Assembly (NCBI RefSeq): GCF_050958605.1
Contig: NZ_JBJHDO010000001.1
Coordinates: 744,001-808,000, forward strand
Direction: 5' to 3'
Origin: G016756615 sp050958605
GTDB taxonomy: Bacteria; Pseudomonadota; Alphaproteobacteria; Rhizobiales; Rhizobiaceae
DNA: 64,000 nt
Of the stretch, positions 52,971 through 61,521 are shown one piece after another (the stretch's first letter is position 1; each line of letters starts with the position of its first letter). The position numbers and the translations under genes were made by a program. The notes under the pieces are model-generated. The model saw only the letters and a program-made list of their open reading frames with translations. It had not been told where the DNA came from and did no database searches.

Positions 52971-53729
52971 TTGGGCAAGCTCGAAGGCAGGACGTGCCTC
53001 GTCACCGGAGGCGGGGGGAGCCTTGGCGGAGCCGCGGCACGCCTCTTCGTGGAGCATGGCGCACGCGTCATGCTGGTCGACCGCGACGAGGCGGCTCTGG
53101 AACGTATAGCAAGTAGCCTGCCTTTCGGGAGCGTCGAGGCGATGGTGGCCGATGTTTCCGAAGCTGCCGACGCCGCGGCCTATATCGAACGGACAGTGTC
53201 GCGCTTTGGCGTCATCGATGTGCTGTTCTCCAATGCAGGCAATTTCGGCACGGTGCGACCGATCGCCGAATATCCCGACGATGTCTTCGACAGCGTGATG
53301 GCCGTGCACGTGAAGGGCGCCTTCCTGGCCGCCAAGCATACGGCACCGCATATGAGGAAAGGCGGTTCGATCGTCATCACCTCCAGCGTCGCCGGCATGC
53401 GCGGCGACGCTGGCGTTTATGCCTACATAACCGCCAAGCATGCGCAGGTTGGCCTGATGCGCTGCCTTGCGAAGGAACTGGCGCCGCGCGGCATCCGCGT
53501 CAACACGATCCATCCAGGGCCGATCGACAACGACTTTCAATCGGCGGTCGAAGAGGGGCTTGGCCAGGCTATCGAACGCGACGGCACGGCCTTCTTCAAC
53601 GAAATGATCCCCCTCGGGCGTCACGCGACGGCAGAGGAGGTGGCGCGGTCCGTGCTCTATCTCGCCTGCGACGACAGCAGCTTCGTCACCGGCACGACGC
53701 TCATGGTCGACGGCGGCATGGGCGCCTGA
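52971..53729 (+). CDS. Short-chain dehydrogenase/reductase (SDR)
   Basis: The 252-residue protein is a classical SDR: cofactor loop TGGGGSLGG (12-20), NAG near 86, catalytic S in ITSSVAG, and YxxxK in YITAKHA. Its start is TTG 52971 with GGAGG five bases away, ten bases after the aldehyde dehydrogenase stop; the frame is open farther upstream but overlaps that gene. It may oxidise an alcohol or reduce a ketone in the same pathway. Confidence 0.92.
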   Translation: MGKLEGRTCLVTGGGGSLGGAAARLFVEHGARVMLVDRDEAALERIASSLPFGSVEAMVADVSEAADAAAYIERTVSRFGVIDVLFSNAGNFGTVRPIAEYPDDVFDSVMAVHVKGAFLAAKHTAPHMRKGGSIVITSSVAGMRGDAGVYAYITAKHAQVGLMRCLAKELAPRGIRVNTIHPGPIDNDFQSAVEEGLGQAIERDGTAFFNEMIPLGRHATAEEVARSVLYLACDDSSFVTGTTLMVDGGMGA

Positions 53730-53766
53730 CCGGCGATCAGAAGCGGAGCAACAGGAGCCTGCTCAA

Positions 53767-53862
53767 ATGCATGTCGCCCAAAAGCATGCAGCGGTTTGGG
53801 CAAGCGACATGCATAGAACAACAGCTGAAGCATATCGTGCGAATCCCAATCCGCGCGATGGT
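53767..53862. repeat. Rhizobial-type palindromic repeat with ATGCATGTCGC arms
   Basis: The perfect 11-base arms ATGCATGTCGC (53767-53777) and GCGACATGCAT (53804-53814) enclose a second inner palindrome CCCAAA/TTTGGG. The tail CTGAAGCATATCGTGCGAATCCCA resembles a recurrent downstream part of this repeat family in Mesorhizobium-like genomes. It fills the gap between the convergent SDR and cupin genes and may serve as a bidirectional terminator. Confidence 0.75.
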
Positions 53863-54396
53863 TTAGCGGAACAGCGTATTCACGAAGTCGGCGCCGATGC
53901 CGACCTTGTCGTAATGCGCCCGACACATGGCGATGTAGTTGTGCACGTCGAAATAGCCGTCCGGCTCACCGGCCTCGTCAAGCCAGATCAGCGGGCCTTT
54001 GACCTGGAAGAACACCTTCATGGGCTCGTCACTCTCATAGGCGACCAGCGTGTGCCCTTCGCCTGGGGTCTCATATACGAAGTCGCCGGCCGTGGCCGTC
54101 CAGTCATGCTCGAGATAACCCCACTTGCCCGAGATCGTATAGGCGAACACCTCATGCGGATGGTAATGGCGATTCACCAGTCCTGCCTTCTTGGCCATCA
54201 ATATGTCGCACCATTTGTTCTGCGCGGGCGAGATCCAGAGCGGACGCGACGAGACGGTGTCGGTGAAAGGAACGTAGTAGCGTTCGTCGTCGGTCGGAGC
54301 ATTTTTGGTATAGACCTCCGGCAGCGCGTCGGGCTGGAAGACCTTGGTGATCGGCTTCAGGTCGCGCCAGAATTCGGTCGTCGGTGTCTCGGGCAT
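53863..54396 (-). CDS. Cupin protein similar to 2,4'-dihydroxyacetophenone dioxygenase
   Basis: The 177-residue single cupin has motif 1 NRHYHPHEVFAYTISGKWGYLEHDW (H, H and E ligands) and motif 2 PGEGHTLV with the last histidine. The segment VFAYTISGKWGYLEHDWTATAGDFVYETPGE is typical of the 2,4'-dihydroxyacetophenone dioxygenase (DAD)-like/ChrR cupin family, which cleaves hydroxylated aryl ketones using iron and O2. ATG 54396 has GGAGG six bases upstream. The gene is divergent from an AraC regulator. Confidence 0.82.
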   Translation of the reverse strand: MPETPTTEFWRDLKPITKVFQPDALPEVYTKNAPTDDERYYVPFTDTVSSRPLWISPAQNKWCDILMAKKAGLVNRHYHPHEVFAYTISGKWGYLEHDWTATAGDFVYETPGEGHTLVAYESDEPMKVFFQVKGPLIWLDEAGEPDGYFDVHNYIAMCRAHYDKVGIGADFVNTLFR

Positions 54397-54624
54397 GGGT
54401 TCCTCCGGGGTTCGACTGGATCTTGGAGCGGCGCGGGCATGCGCTTTCCGCTCGTGACAATCTCTTCCATTTGGCTCGCATCTGGACGCCGTTCGAGCCT
54501 CAGCCGAACGGCACTCCTTCGCACAGCGTAAGAAACGGTAGGTCAGCCGCGATGCAACGATAATAGACATTTTCTGGCAATAATTGTACTTTTCAGGAAT
54601 ATATTTGCCGGAGTCGAAATTCCT

Positions 54625-55503
54625 GTGTCCGATCGTGTTGCCGATGCTGGCTCCGCACTCCCCGAGACGGAGGTATCACCGATCAAGAGCGAACTGACGG
54701 ATGGCGAATGGACGTTTCGCGACGCCCGCCATCGCGGTTTCGTGCTGCAGGCCGGGCGTGGTCGTGCGAAGGTCGCGGACGGGGAAATACCCTTTGTCGC
54801 GCCATGCCTGATCTGGCTGCCAGCAGGGGAGGGGACACGGTTGCGCGTCGATGCGGGGTCGCGTGGCATGGCCCTTGCCGTCACGGAAGTGGGGTTGGCT
54901 CGCGCGATCCCGGTCGGACCCAATGCGGGCCAGATACGTGCCGCGCTGATGCGGCCTATCATCCAGGCCCGGTTGGACATGCGCAATGCACGGCGCCTGG
55001 CAGACACGCTGGAGTCCATTACCGAGGAAGGTTCGAGTAACTGGCCGGGCGCCCAGGAATGTGTGCGACATCACCTTGCCCTGTTCGTCATCGCGGCATG
55101 GCGTTTGTCGGGTCCCGTCCTGAGGGAGACGCAACCGCTTCCCCGCACAATCGTACATCGCTTCCTGCATGCGATCGAGCTCCACTTGCGCGATCATTGG
55201 ACGATAGAGCGTTACGCGGCCGAGGTCGGAGTAACCTCGGACCGCCTCAATGCGACGGTCCGGCGTACCACCGGGCGCTCCCCACTGGCGCTCATCCATG
55301 CGCGGCTCATCCTTGAGGCCGACGCCCTGCTCGATGATTCCCGCTTGCAGATATCCGAAATTGCCGAGGAGCTCGGCTTCCACGATCCCGCCTATTTCAG
55401 TCGATTCTACAAGCGCCATACCGGCCAGCCGCCCAATCGGCAGCGCCGCGAGATCTTGCGACGGAATGGCCGCCCGGTTGGCTCCTTTGCCGCATGGCCC
55501 TAA
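54625..55503 (+). CDS. AraC-family transcriptional regulator
   Basis: The 292-residue protein has an N-terminal cupin-like effector region (FVAPCLIWLPAGEGTRLRV) and a C-terminal double helix-turn-helix: TIERYAAEVGVTSDRLNATVRRTTGRSPLALI and LQISEIAEELGFHDPAYFSRFYKRHTGQPP, the AraC hallmark. GTG 54625 is the start with GGAG ten bases before. It is divergent from the cupin dioxygenase gene and probably activates it and perhaps the M20 gene downstream. Confidence 0.92.
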   Translation: MSDRVADAGSALPETEVSPIKSELTDGEWTFRDARHRGFVLQAGRGRAKVADGEIPFVAPCLIWLPAGEGTRLRVDAGSRGMALAVTEVGLARAIPVGPNAGQIRAALMRPIIQARLDMRNARRLADTLESITEEGSSNWPGAQECVRHHLALFVIAAWRLSGPVLRETQPLPRTIVHRFLHAIELHLRDHWTIERYAAEVGVTSDRLNATVRRTTGRSPLALIHARLILEADALLDDSRLQISEIAEELGFHDPAYFSRFYKRHTGQPPNRQRREILRRNGRPVGSFAAWP

Positions 55504-55627
55504 AATTCAGATCGTCCTCAGCCGGTTGATCGTGCCGGCCGCCTCGACAGTCAGCACCATCCAAAAGCGCCTGCCCTCCGATATAATCTCGCTACGGCCA
55601 AAAATTATCAGGATCAGGATCGATTAC

Positions 55628-56758
55628 ATGGATTTTAAGCAACTCCCGTTCGATACCGATAGGATGCTTGCCGGGCTCAAGCCTTGGGTCGAATGCGAAA
55701 GCCCGACCTTCGACGCTGCCGCGGTCGACCGCATGATGGATCTTGCAGCTTACGACCTTGCTGCGGCAGGCGCCGAGATCGAGCACATCCCTGGCCGCAG
55801 GGGGTTCGGCGGCTCGGTACGGGCACGCTTTCCCCACAAGGACTTCGGCAAGCCCGGCATATTGATCTCCGGCCATCTCGACACCGTCCACCCGGTCGGC
55901 ACGCTGGCGAAGAATCCCTGGCGTATCGAAGGCGGCCGCTGTTATGGCCCGGGCATCCAGGACATGAAGGGTGGCAACTATGTGAGCGTCGAGGCCCTGC
56001 GCCAATTGGCGTTGACCGGCTCCGAGACGCCGCTGCCCGTGACGGTGCTTTTCACGCCCGACGAGGAGGTCGGTACGCCTTCGACACGCGAGCTGATCGA
56101 GATGGAGGCGCGCAAGAACAAGATCGTTCTTGTACCCGAGCCCGCGCGTCCCGACGGCGGGGCCGTCACCGGCCGCTATGCCATTGCCCGTTTCAATGTG
56201 AAGACAACCGGGCGCCCGAGCCATGCCGGATGGGCGCTCAGGGAGGGCCGCTCGGCGATCGCCGCCATGGCGCGCAAGATCCTGGAAATCGAGCGGATGA
56301 CCGGTGAGGACTGCACGTTTTCCGTCGGTGTCGTTCATGCCGGTCAATGGGTCAATTGCGTCTCCTCGTTTTGCGACGCGGAAGTGCTGTCCATGGCCAA
56401 GCGGCAAGCCGACCTCGATGAGGGTGTCAGGCGCATGCTGGCGCTTTCGGGAGAGGAGAACGACGTGGTCGCCGAGGTCACACGAGGCGTCACGCGGCCG
56501 GTCTGGGAACCCGATGCCGGCACGATGGCGGTTTACGAGATCGCGAAGCAGATCGCGGGGGAGATCGGCTTCGAGCTCACCCATGCCAGTGCCGGGGGTG
56601 GATCCGACGGCAATTTTACCGGCGCACTGGGCATCCCGACGCTCGATTCGATCGGCGTTCGCGGCGCTGGCCTCCACACCCTCAACGAGCATATCGAGAT
56701 CGACAGCCTCGTGGAGCGGGCGCAACTCGTGGCGGGGCTCCTGATGCGGCTGGCGTAA
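55628..56758 (+). CDS. M20-family metallopeptidase (glutamate carboxypeptidase-like)
   Basis: The 376-residue protein has the M20 metal site H83-L-D85 (GHLDTVHPVG), bridging D112 (GPGIQDMKGG), general base E146 and metal E147 (DEEVGTPS), a dimerisation lid (GRPSHAG), and GGGSDGNF with GLHTLNEH at the end. It resembles CPG2/ArgE/DapE hydrolases and cleaves an N-acyl or peptide bond next to a carboxylate. ATG 55628 gives the conserved N-terminus; the longer open frame upstream is noise overlapping the AraC gene. Confidence 0.93.
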   Translation: MDFKQLPFDTDRMLAGLKPWVECESPTFDAAAVDRMMDLAAYDLAAAGAEIEHIPGRRGFGGSVRARFPHKDFGKPGILISGHLDTVHPVGTLAKNPWRIEGGRCYGPGIQDMKGGNYVSVEALRQLALTGSETPLPVTVLFTPDEEVGTPSTRELIEMEARKNKIVLVPEPARPDGGAVTGRYAIARFNVKTTGRPSHAGWALREGRSAIAAMARKILEIERMTGEDCTFSVGVVHAGQWVNCVSSFCDAEVLSMAKRQADLDEGVRRMLALSGEENDVVAEVTRGVTRPVWEPDAGTMAVYEIAKQIAGEIGFELTHASAGGGSDGNFTGALGIPTLDSIGVRGAGLHTLNEHIEIDSLVERAQLVAGLLMRLA

Positions 56759-56785
56759 TGCCGGGTGTCGGTGATTAACCGTTCG

Positions 56786-57243
56786 CGCCCCTCTGTCCTG
56801 CCGGACATCTCCCCCACAAGGCTACGAAGTTCACACATTTCACGGAACGTTGGCGGTCTCTGGAACACCCCTCATCCGACCGCGCTTCGCGCGGCCACCT
56901 TCTCCCACAAGGGGAGAAGGGGGAGTTTTTGCAGAAGCGCTTCTGCCAGTCGCGAATGCTGGCGATTGGCATTGGCGCTGCGGCCGTCTTGCCTTCTCCC
57001 TTGTGGGAGAAGGTGGCCGACAAGCTTGTGACGCGGCTAAGCCGCGGCACAAGCGCCGGAGGTCGGATGAGGGGTGTTCCAGAGACCGCCAACGATACAT
57101 GAGATGTGTGAATGTCGTAGCCCACAAGGGGGAGATTGGCAGCTTTGATGTCGGCACCCTCTTCATGGCGTCGACGATTGGCAAGAACATGCCTGACAGC
57201 CAATCCCCCTTGCGGAGGAGATGCCCGGCAGGGCAGAGGGGGG
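56786..57243. repeat. Large nested inverted repeat element
   Basis: A 460-base palindromic mosaic. The outer arms, CCCCTCTGTCCTGCCGG (from 56788) and a roughly complementary stretch ending GGCAGAGGGG at 57241, enclose perfect 33-base arms at 56849-56881 and 57061-57093, and inner 27/28-base arms at 56893-56920 and 56992-57018. It fills the 529-base gap between the M20 gene and the cyclase gene, and no other feature was seen there. Its pieces (CCGGCAGGACAG-type and CTTCTCC-type arms) are shared with the repeats at 5037 and 32893. Confidence 0.85.
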
Positions 57244-57287
57244 TGGGGCGGCGCTGGCTTTTCGGAAATTAAGCGCGGAGCGGTCTA

Positions 57288-58238
57288 TCAGCGTCCGCCC
57301 TCACTGGCCCGTTGGCGCATCGCCCAGCGGATGCCGGCGGCGATCGCCAGGCCGAGCAGGGGCCACCGCGCCCAGAATTCCCCATGCCAGGAGAGGAGAT
57401 TGATCCCTATGACCGTGAGTCCGGCCAGCGCCAGCATGGTGATGGTTCGGTCGAAGTGGCTGTTGGCGCGAAGCCATAGTGAGGCGGCTGTCACAGCCAA
57501 GACGAAGGCGGGCCATCGTGCCCAGAACTCGCCCTCCCAGGAGAGAAGGTTGATGGCGATGAGGCCCAGCGCGACCACCCCCAGGATACCGAGAGTTCTG
57601 TTGCGTGATCCCCATGGCATAGACGCCGGAGGCATGGGCGCGCGCGCCTGGGACGCTTCCTGGACCGGAGGCTGACGACCCCATTGCTGGCTCGGCTGCT
57701 CGGGGCGCTCGCTCTGCTCGCCGATGCGCACGGCATAGCTCGGCACGCCCTCCTCGATATTCTTGACAGGAAGTTGCCCTAGGAATTCGAAGCCGACGGC
57801 AAGCTTGTTGCGAACCTGGTCATAGACCGTATTCGAGATCACGACCCCACCGGGAGCCGCCGAGGCCTGGAGGCGCGCGGCGATGTTGACGCCGTCGCCA
57901 TAGATATCGTCGCCCTCGACCATCACGTCGCCGAGATTGATGCCGATGCGGAACATCATGCGCGCCTCGGCGGCACGGTTCGCATTGTAGCCCGCCAATT
58001 CGTTCTGCACGTCTATGGCCGCGCGCACCGCCTCGACCACGCTCGGGAACTCCGCGAGCAGGCCGTCGCCCCAGGTATTGATGACCCGTCCGCCATGGGC
58101 TTCGATCAGCCGTGCCATGGCGTCCCTGTAGCGCTTGAGCGTGGAAAGGGTACCCTCTTCGTCCGCCTCCATCAGTCTGGAGTAGCCTTGGACGTCGGCG
58201 GAAAAAATGGTGGTCAGCTTACGGCGGGTATCGGACAT
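57288..58238 (-). CDS. Class III nucleotide cyclase with C-terminal duplicated membrane hairpins
   Basis: The 316-residue protein begins with the cyclase domain: D15 (FSADVQGYS), D58 (NTWGDGLLAEF), D111 (DIYGDGVN), N118 and R122 are the metal, base and transition-state residues. The usual lysine of the base pair is N54. After a Pro/Gln linker (about 190-212) come two similar cassettes, each with two membrane helices joined by NLLSWEGEFWARWP and NLLSWHGEFWARWP. Order is thus cyclase first, membrane last, reverse to most membrane cyclases. This matches rhizobial adenylate cyclases of the NTWGD type. It is transcribed alone toward the giant repeat. Confidence 0.9.
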   Translation of the reverse strand: MSDTRRKLTTIFSADVQGYSRLMEADEEGTLSTLKRYRDAMARLIEAHGGRVINTWGDGLLAEFPSVVEAVRAAIDVQNELAGYNANRAAEARMMFRIGINLGDVMVEGDDIYGDGVNIAARLQASAAPGGVVISNTVYDQVRNKLAVGFEFLGQLPVKNIEEGVPSYAVRIGEQSERPEQPSQQWGRQPPVQEASQARAPMPPASMPWGSRNRTLGILGVVALGLIAINLLSWEGEFWARWPAFVLAVTAASLWLRANSHFDRTITMLALAGLTVIGINLLSWHGEFWARWPLLGLAIAAGIRWAMRQRASEGGR

Positions 58239-58303
58239 GCCTTGTCGCCCTTACCGGAGGTTCGCGCGATACTAACCCAGGACCGGCACGGGTTGCACCA
58301 GTT

Positions 58304-58999
58304 CTATTCCGCCGGAGAGGGAAAAACGGCTTGAACGCTTTCTTGGATCCCCTCCTTGAAGGGCGCGAACGACACGCGATGCCAACGAGCAATCGGCCCG
58401 TGGAGCACGATCGCTTCGCGATGGCGTTCGGTGGCGTAGCCCATATGCGCCTCGAATCCATAACGCTGGTCGGCTAGACCGCAACGTTCCATCATTCGGT
58501 CGCGCGTGACCTTCGCGACGATCGAGGCGGCGGCAATGGACTGCGAGCGCTGGTCGCCCTTGACGAGCGCTCGGCCGGGACAGCACAGACCCGGCGGAAC
58601 GTCGCGCCCGTCGGCGAGTGCGAGCCTGGGCGTCACGCTCAATCCGGCCAGCGCGCGGCGCATCGCTTCAAGGCTTGCTCTCAATATGTTGATGCGGTCG
58701 ATCCCGGAGGCTGCGATCGACGACAGCGATACGGCAAGGGCCGTCGCCAGGATGTTGTCGAAAAGCTGATCACGCTGAAGCGCCGTCAAACGCTTGGAAT
58801 CGTCAAGACCATCGGGGATGCGATCGGGATCGAGGATGACGGCGGCCGCCACGACAGGCCCGGCCAGCGGACCGCGCCCGGCCTCGTCGAGACCCGCCAC
58901 CGGCCATTCGCCGGATGCCAAAGCCCGCCTCTCGATCGAGAAGTCGGGCTTTTCGGCGATTTCGAAAAGAAGCGGAGAATCGGAACGCGGGCGAGCCAT
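58304..58999 (-). CDS. rnhB: Ribonuclease HII
   Basis: The 231-residue protein has the RNase HII motif GLDEAGRGPLAGPVV with catalytic D38 and E39, and later aspartates in LALADGRD and SIVAKVTRDRMM. It cleaves RNA of RNA-DNA hybrids, including single ribonucleotides in DNA. It lies downstream of the radical SAM gene on the same strand (126 bases apart), a common neighbourhood in Hyphomicrobiales. Confidence 0.96.
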   Translation of the reverse strand: MARPRSDSPLLFEIAEKPDFSIERRALASGEWPVAGLDEAGRGPLAGPVVAAAVILDPDRIPDGLDDSKRLTALQRDQLFDNILATALAVSLSSIAASGIDRINILRASLEAMRRALAGLSVTPRLALADGRDVPPGLCCPGRALVKGDQRSQSIAAASIVAKVTRDRMMERCGLADQRYGFEAHMGYATERHREAIVLHGPIARWHRVSFAPFKEGIQESVQAVFPSPAE

Positions 59000-59125
59000 A
59001 ATACGGCGATGCTCGCATCGGCTCCGATTCTCCGCAAGCCCTCCCGGACGTCTTGCGGCGGGTCGGGGAGGGCACCGTCGGCTGGGGAGGGGAGCCAGAC
59101 GGGACTGCGAATGCGAGTGAAGTCG

Positions 59126-60226
59126 TCAGAGCAGCATCAGCTGCTCGCCTTCCTTCTTGGGCTTGATGAAGAGATCCGTCCTGAGCGGCGAACGCTCGGC
59201 GTTGAGACCAAGCCTGCGCGCGGCGATCTCGAAGCGGCGGCCGATCTGCCATGCATAGGGGCCGCTGCCTTTCATCCGCTTGCCCCACTCTGAATCGTAA
59301 TCCTTGCCGTCCCGCATGGAGCGGATCAGCGACATGACATGTCGATACTTGTCCGGATAGTGCCGCAGCAGCCAGTCCTTGAAAATCGGGCTCACCTCCA
59401 GCGGCAGCCGCAGGATGACGTAACCCGCGCTTCGCGCACCGGCGGCCCGCGCCGCATCGAGGATACGCTCGATCTCCGGATCGTTCAGCCCGGGTATGAT
59501 CGGTGCGACCATAACGGAAGCAGGGATCCCGGCTTCGCTGAGTTGCTTGATGGCTTCCAGTCGCTTCGTCGGCGTGGATGCGCGCGGCTCCATCGTGCGG
59601 GCGAGCATGCGGTCGAGTGTCGTCACCGAGAGCGCGACTTTGCAAAGGCCCTGTTCCGCCATGCGCGACAGGATATCGATATCGCGGGTGACGAGCGCCG
59701 ACTTGGTGACGATGCCGACGGGGTGCTTGCGTGCTTCGAGGACTTCAAGCACCTCGCGCATGATGCGGTATTGCTTTTCGATCGGTTGATAGGGATCCGT
59801 ATTGGTGCCGATCGCGATGGTGCGGGGCTGGTATCCGTCCTTGGCAAGCTCGCGCTCGAGCAGCCGCGCGGCGTCGGGCTTGGCGAACAGCTTCGATTCG
59901 AAGTCGAGCCCCGGCGAAAGCCCCATATAAGCGTGGGTAGGCCGCGCGAAGCAGTAGACGCAGCCATGCTCACAGCCGCGGTAGGGATTGATTGATCGAT
60001 CGAAGGAGATGTCGGGCGATTCATTGCGCGTGATGATCGTGCGCGGCTTCTCGACCTGTACTTCCGTCTTGAACGGCGGTAGTTCTTCGATGGAATTCCA
60101 GCCGTCGTCGAAGACATCACGGCTGAGCGGCTCGAAGCGGCCCGACGGATTGATCCCCGCCGAGCGGCCACGATTGCGCTCCGGTCTGACGCGGATGCCG
60201 CTTTCCTCGATCACTGCATTCGCCAT
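59126..60226 (-). CDS. PA0069-family radical SAM protein
   Basis: The 366-residue protein contains the radical SAM cluster motif CEHGCVYC (CxxxCxxC) near 88-95 and family hallmarks RGRSAGINPSGRFEP near the start, DPYQPIEKQYRIMREVLEVLE and KSALVTRDIDIL. The family is uncharacterised; members resemble spore photoproduct lyase-like enzymes and are often near rnhB. ATG 60226 has AGGAAGGG upstream; an open frame extends to 60367, so longer forms cannot be excluded. Confidence 0.9.
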   Translation of the reverse strand: MANAVIEESGIRVRPERNRGRSAGINPSGRFEPLSRDVFDDGWNSIEELPPFKTEVQVEKPRTIITRNESPDISFDRSINPYRGCEHGCVYCFARPTHAYMGLSPGLDFESKLFAKPDAARLLERELAKDGYQPRTIAIGTNTDPYQPIEKQYRIMREVLEVLEARKHPVGIVTKSALVTRDIDILSRMAEQGLCKVALSVTTLDRMLARTMEPRASTPTKRLEAIKQLSEAGIPASVMVAPIIPGLNDPEIERILDAARAAGARSAGYVILRLPLEVSPIFKDWLLRHYPDKYRHVMSLIRSMRDGKDYDSEWGKRMKGSGPYAWQIGRRFEIAARRLGLNAERSPLRTDLFIKPKKEGEQLMLL

Positions 60227-60444
60227 TTCAGCCCTTCCTGTTCCGAAGGCTGCAATGTCAGCGCGGGCGATCTGTTCCACTTTCGCCTTTTCCCACGGCC
60301 TTTCGGCGCTCCGTCGAATCGCGATACTCATGAAATTATTCCTATTCGGCAAATGAGAACAAATCAAGAACTTTCAGTTTGCGAACGTTTGCGGTCGAGC
60401 TCGTCCATCTGGCTCTGCGCCCGTCTTTCCGCTATTGCGCCGGT

Positions 60445-60960
60445 ATGCTGAGCGTGCTGATCGAAACGAGGAACGACGAGGAAGGGCTGGCGAGGACGCT
60501 GGGCTCGCTGGTTTCAGGTGCGGTCGAGGGTGTCGTGCGCGAAGTGATCGTCTGTGATCAGGGTTCGTCAGACCAGACGGATCGAGTGGCGGAACATGCC
60601 GGTTGCCATTTTGTCGCGAGCGGCGGCATAGCCGCGGGGATACGCCAGGCGAAAGGCGATTGGCTTCTTTTGATCGAGCCTGGGGCGAAACTCGCCGACG
60701 GATGGACAGAAGCCGCGATGGAGCACATGGCGACATCGACTACGGCCGCCCGGTTCTCGAGATCGCGAGGGGCGGGACCATCGTTCCTGTCGCGCCTCTT
60801 CCGGCGCGATCGGCCATTGGCCTGTGGCCTGGTGATCACCAAGAGACAAGCAGCGGCATTGGCGAGCAGGGCCCGAGACGCCGGTTCGCTCGCGCGAGGG
60901 CTCTCCGCGAAGCGCCTGGAGGGAGAGATATCTGTCGCCCTCCCGAAAAGACGAGGGTAG
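60445..60960 (+). CDS. Short GT2-family glycosyltransferase-like protein
   Basis: The 171-residue protein starts MLSVLIETRNDEEGLARTLGSLV, a GT2 nucleotide-sugar-binding start, followed by VCDQGSSDQTDRVAEHAG, where the D of CDQGSSDQT aligns with the first GT-A aspartate. It ends soon after a RRDRPLACGLVITKR region, so it is about half the usual GT2 length and lacks a clear DxD and catalytic region. It may be a small stand-alone fold or a truncated gene. It is convergent with moaB. Confidence 0.75.
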   Translation: MLSVLIETRNDEEGLARTLGSLVSGAVEGVVREVIVCDQGSSDQTDRVAEHAGCHFVASGGIAAGIRQAKGDWLLLIEPGAKLADGWTEAAMEHMATSTTAARFSRSRGAGPSFLSRLFRRDRPLACGLVITKRQAAALASRARDAGSLARGLSAKRLEGEISVALPKRRG

Positions 60961-60969
60961 CCGGTTTCC

Positions 60970-61521
60970 TTAAGCTGTCTTTTCGCCGCCGCGTTTCAGA
61001 TGCTCATCGAGCCGCGGCATGATCTCCACGAAATTGCATGGCATATGCCGATAGTCGAGTTGGGCCTTGAGGATACCGTCCCAAGCATCCTTGCAGGCGC
61101 CCGGCGATCCGGGCAGCACGAAGACGAAGGTCGCGTTGACGACGCCACCGGTGGCGCGCGACTGGATCGTCGATGTTCCGATCTTGTCGTAAGAGATGCC
61201 GTGAAAAACCTGGGAGAAGCCATCCATGCGCTTCTCGAAGATCGGCTCGAGCGCCTCGGGCGTGACGTCGCGACCCGTGAAGCCGGTTCCGCCCGTGGTG
61301 ATGACCACGTCGATCCCCGGATCCTTGGACCAGGAGAGCACACAGGACCGGATCTCTTCCTTGTCGTCCGGAACGATCCGGCGGTCCGACAGGATATGAC
61401 CGGCTTCCCTGACGCGATCGGCTAGTGTCTGACCGGACTTGTCGTCGGCAAGGGTACGGGTGTCCGATACTGTCAGCACCGCGATCCTGACTGGAATGAA
61501 GGGGCGGACATTCTCAACCAT
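60970..61521 (-). CDS. moaB: Molybdenum cofactor biosynthesis protein MoaB
   Basis: The 183-residue protein has the MogA/MoaB fold with VLTVSDTRTLADDKSG near 15-30, VITTGGTGFTGRDVTPEAL near 73-91 and FVLPGSPGACKDAWD near 134-148. MoaB adenylylates molybdopterin before metal insertion. Its start lies eight bases inside the end of ispE, so it is coupled to that gene. Confidence 0.95.
   Translation of the reverse strand: MVENVRPFIPVRIAVLTVSDTRTLADDKSGQTLADRVREAGHILSDRRIVPDDKEEIRSCVLSWSKDPGIDVVITTGGTGFTGRDVTPEALEPIFEKRMDGFSQVFHGISYDKIGTSTIQSRATGGVVNATFVFVLPGSPGACKDAWDGILKAQLDYRHMPCNFVEIMPRLDEHLKRGGEKTA

Noticed and set aside
56765..57287. Short plus-strand frames inside the large inverted repeat.
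   Set aside because: They are made of the palindromic repeat itself, have no ribosome binding sites and no family similarity.
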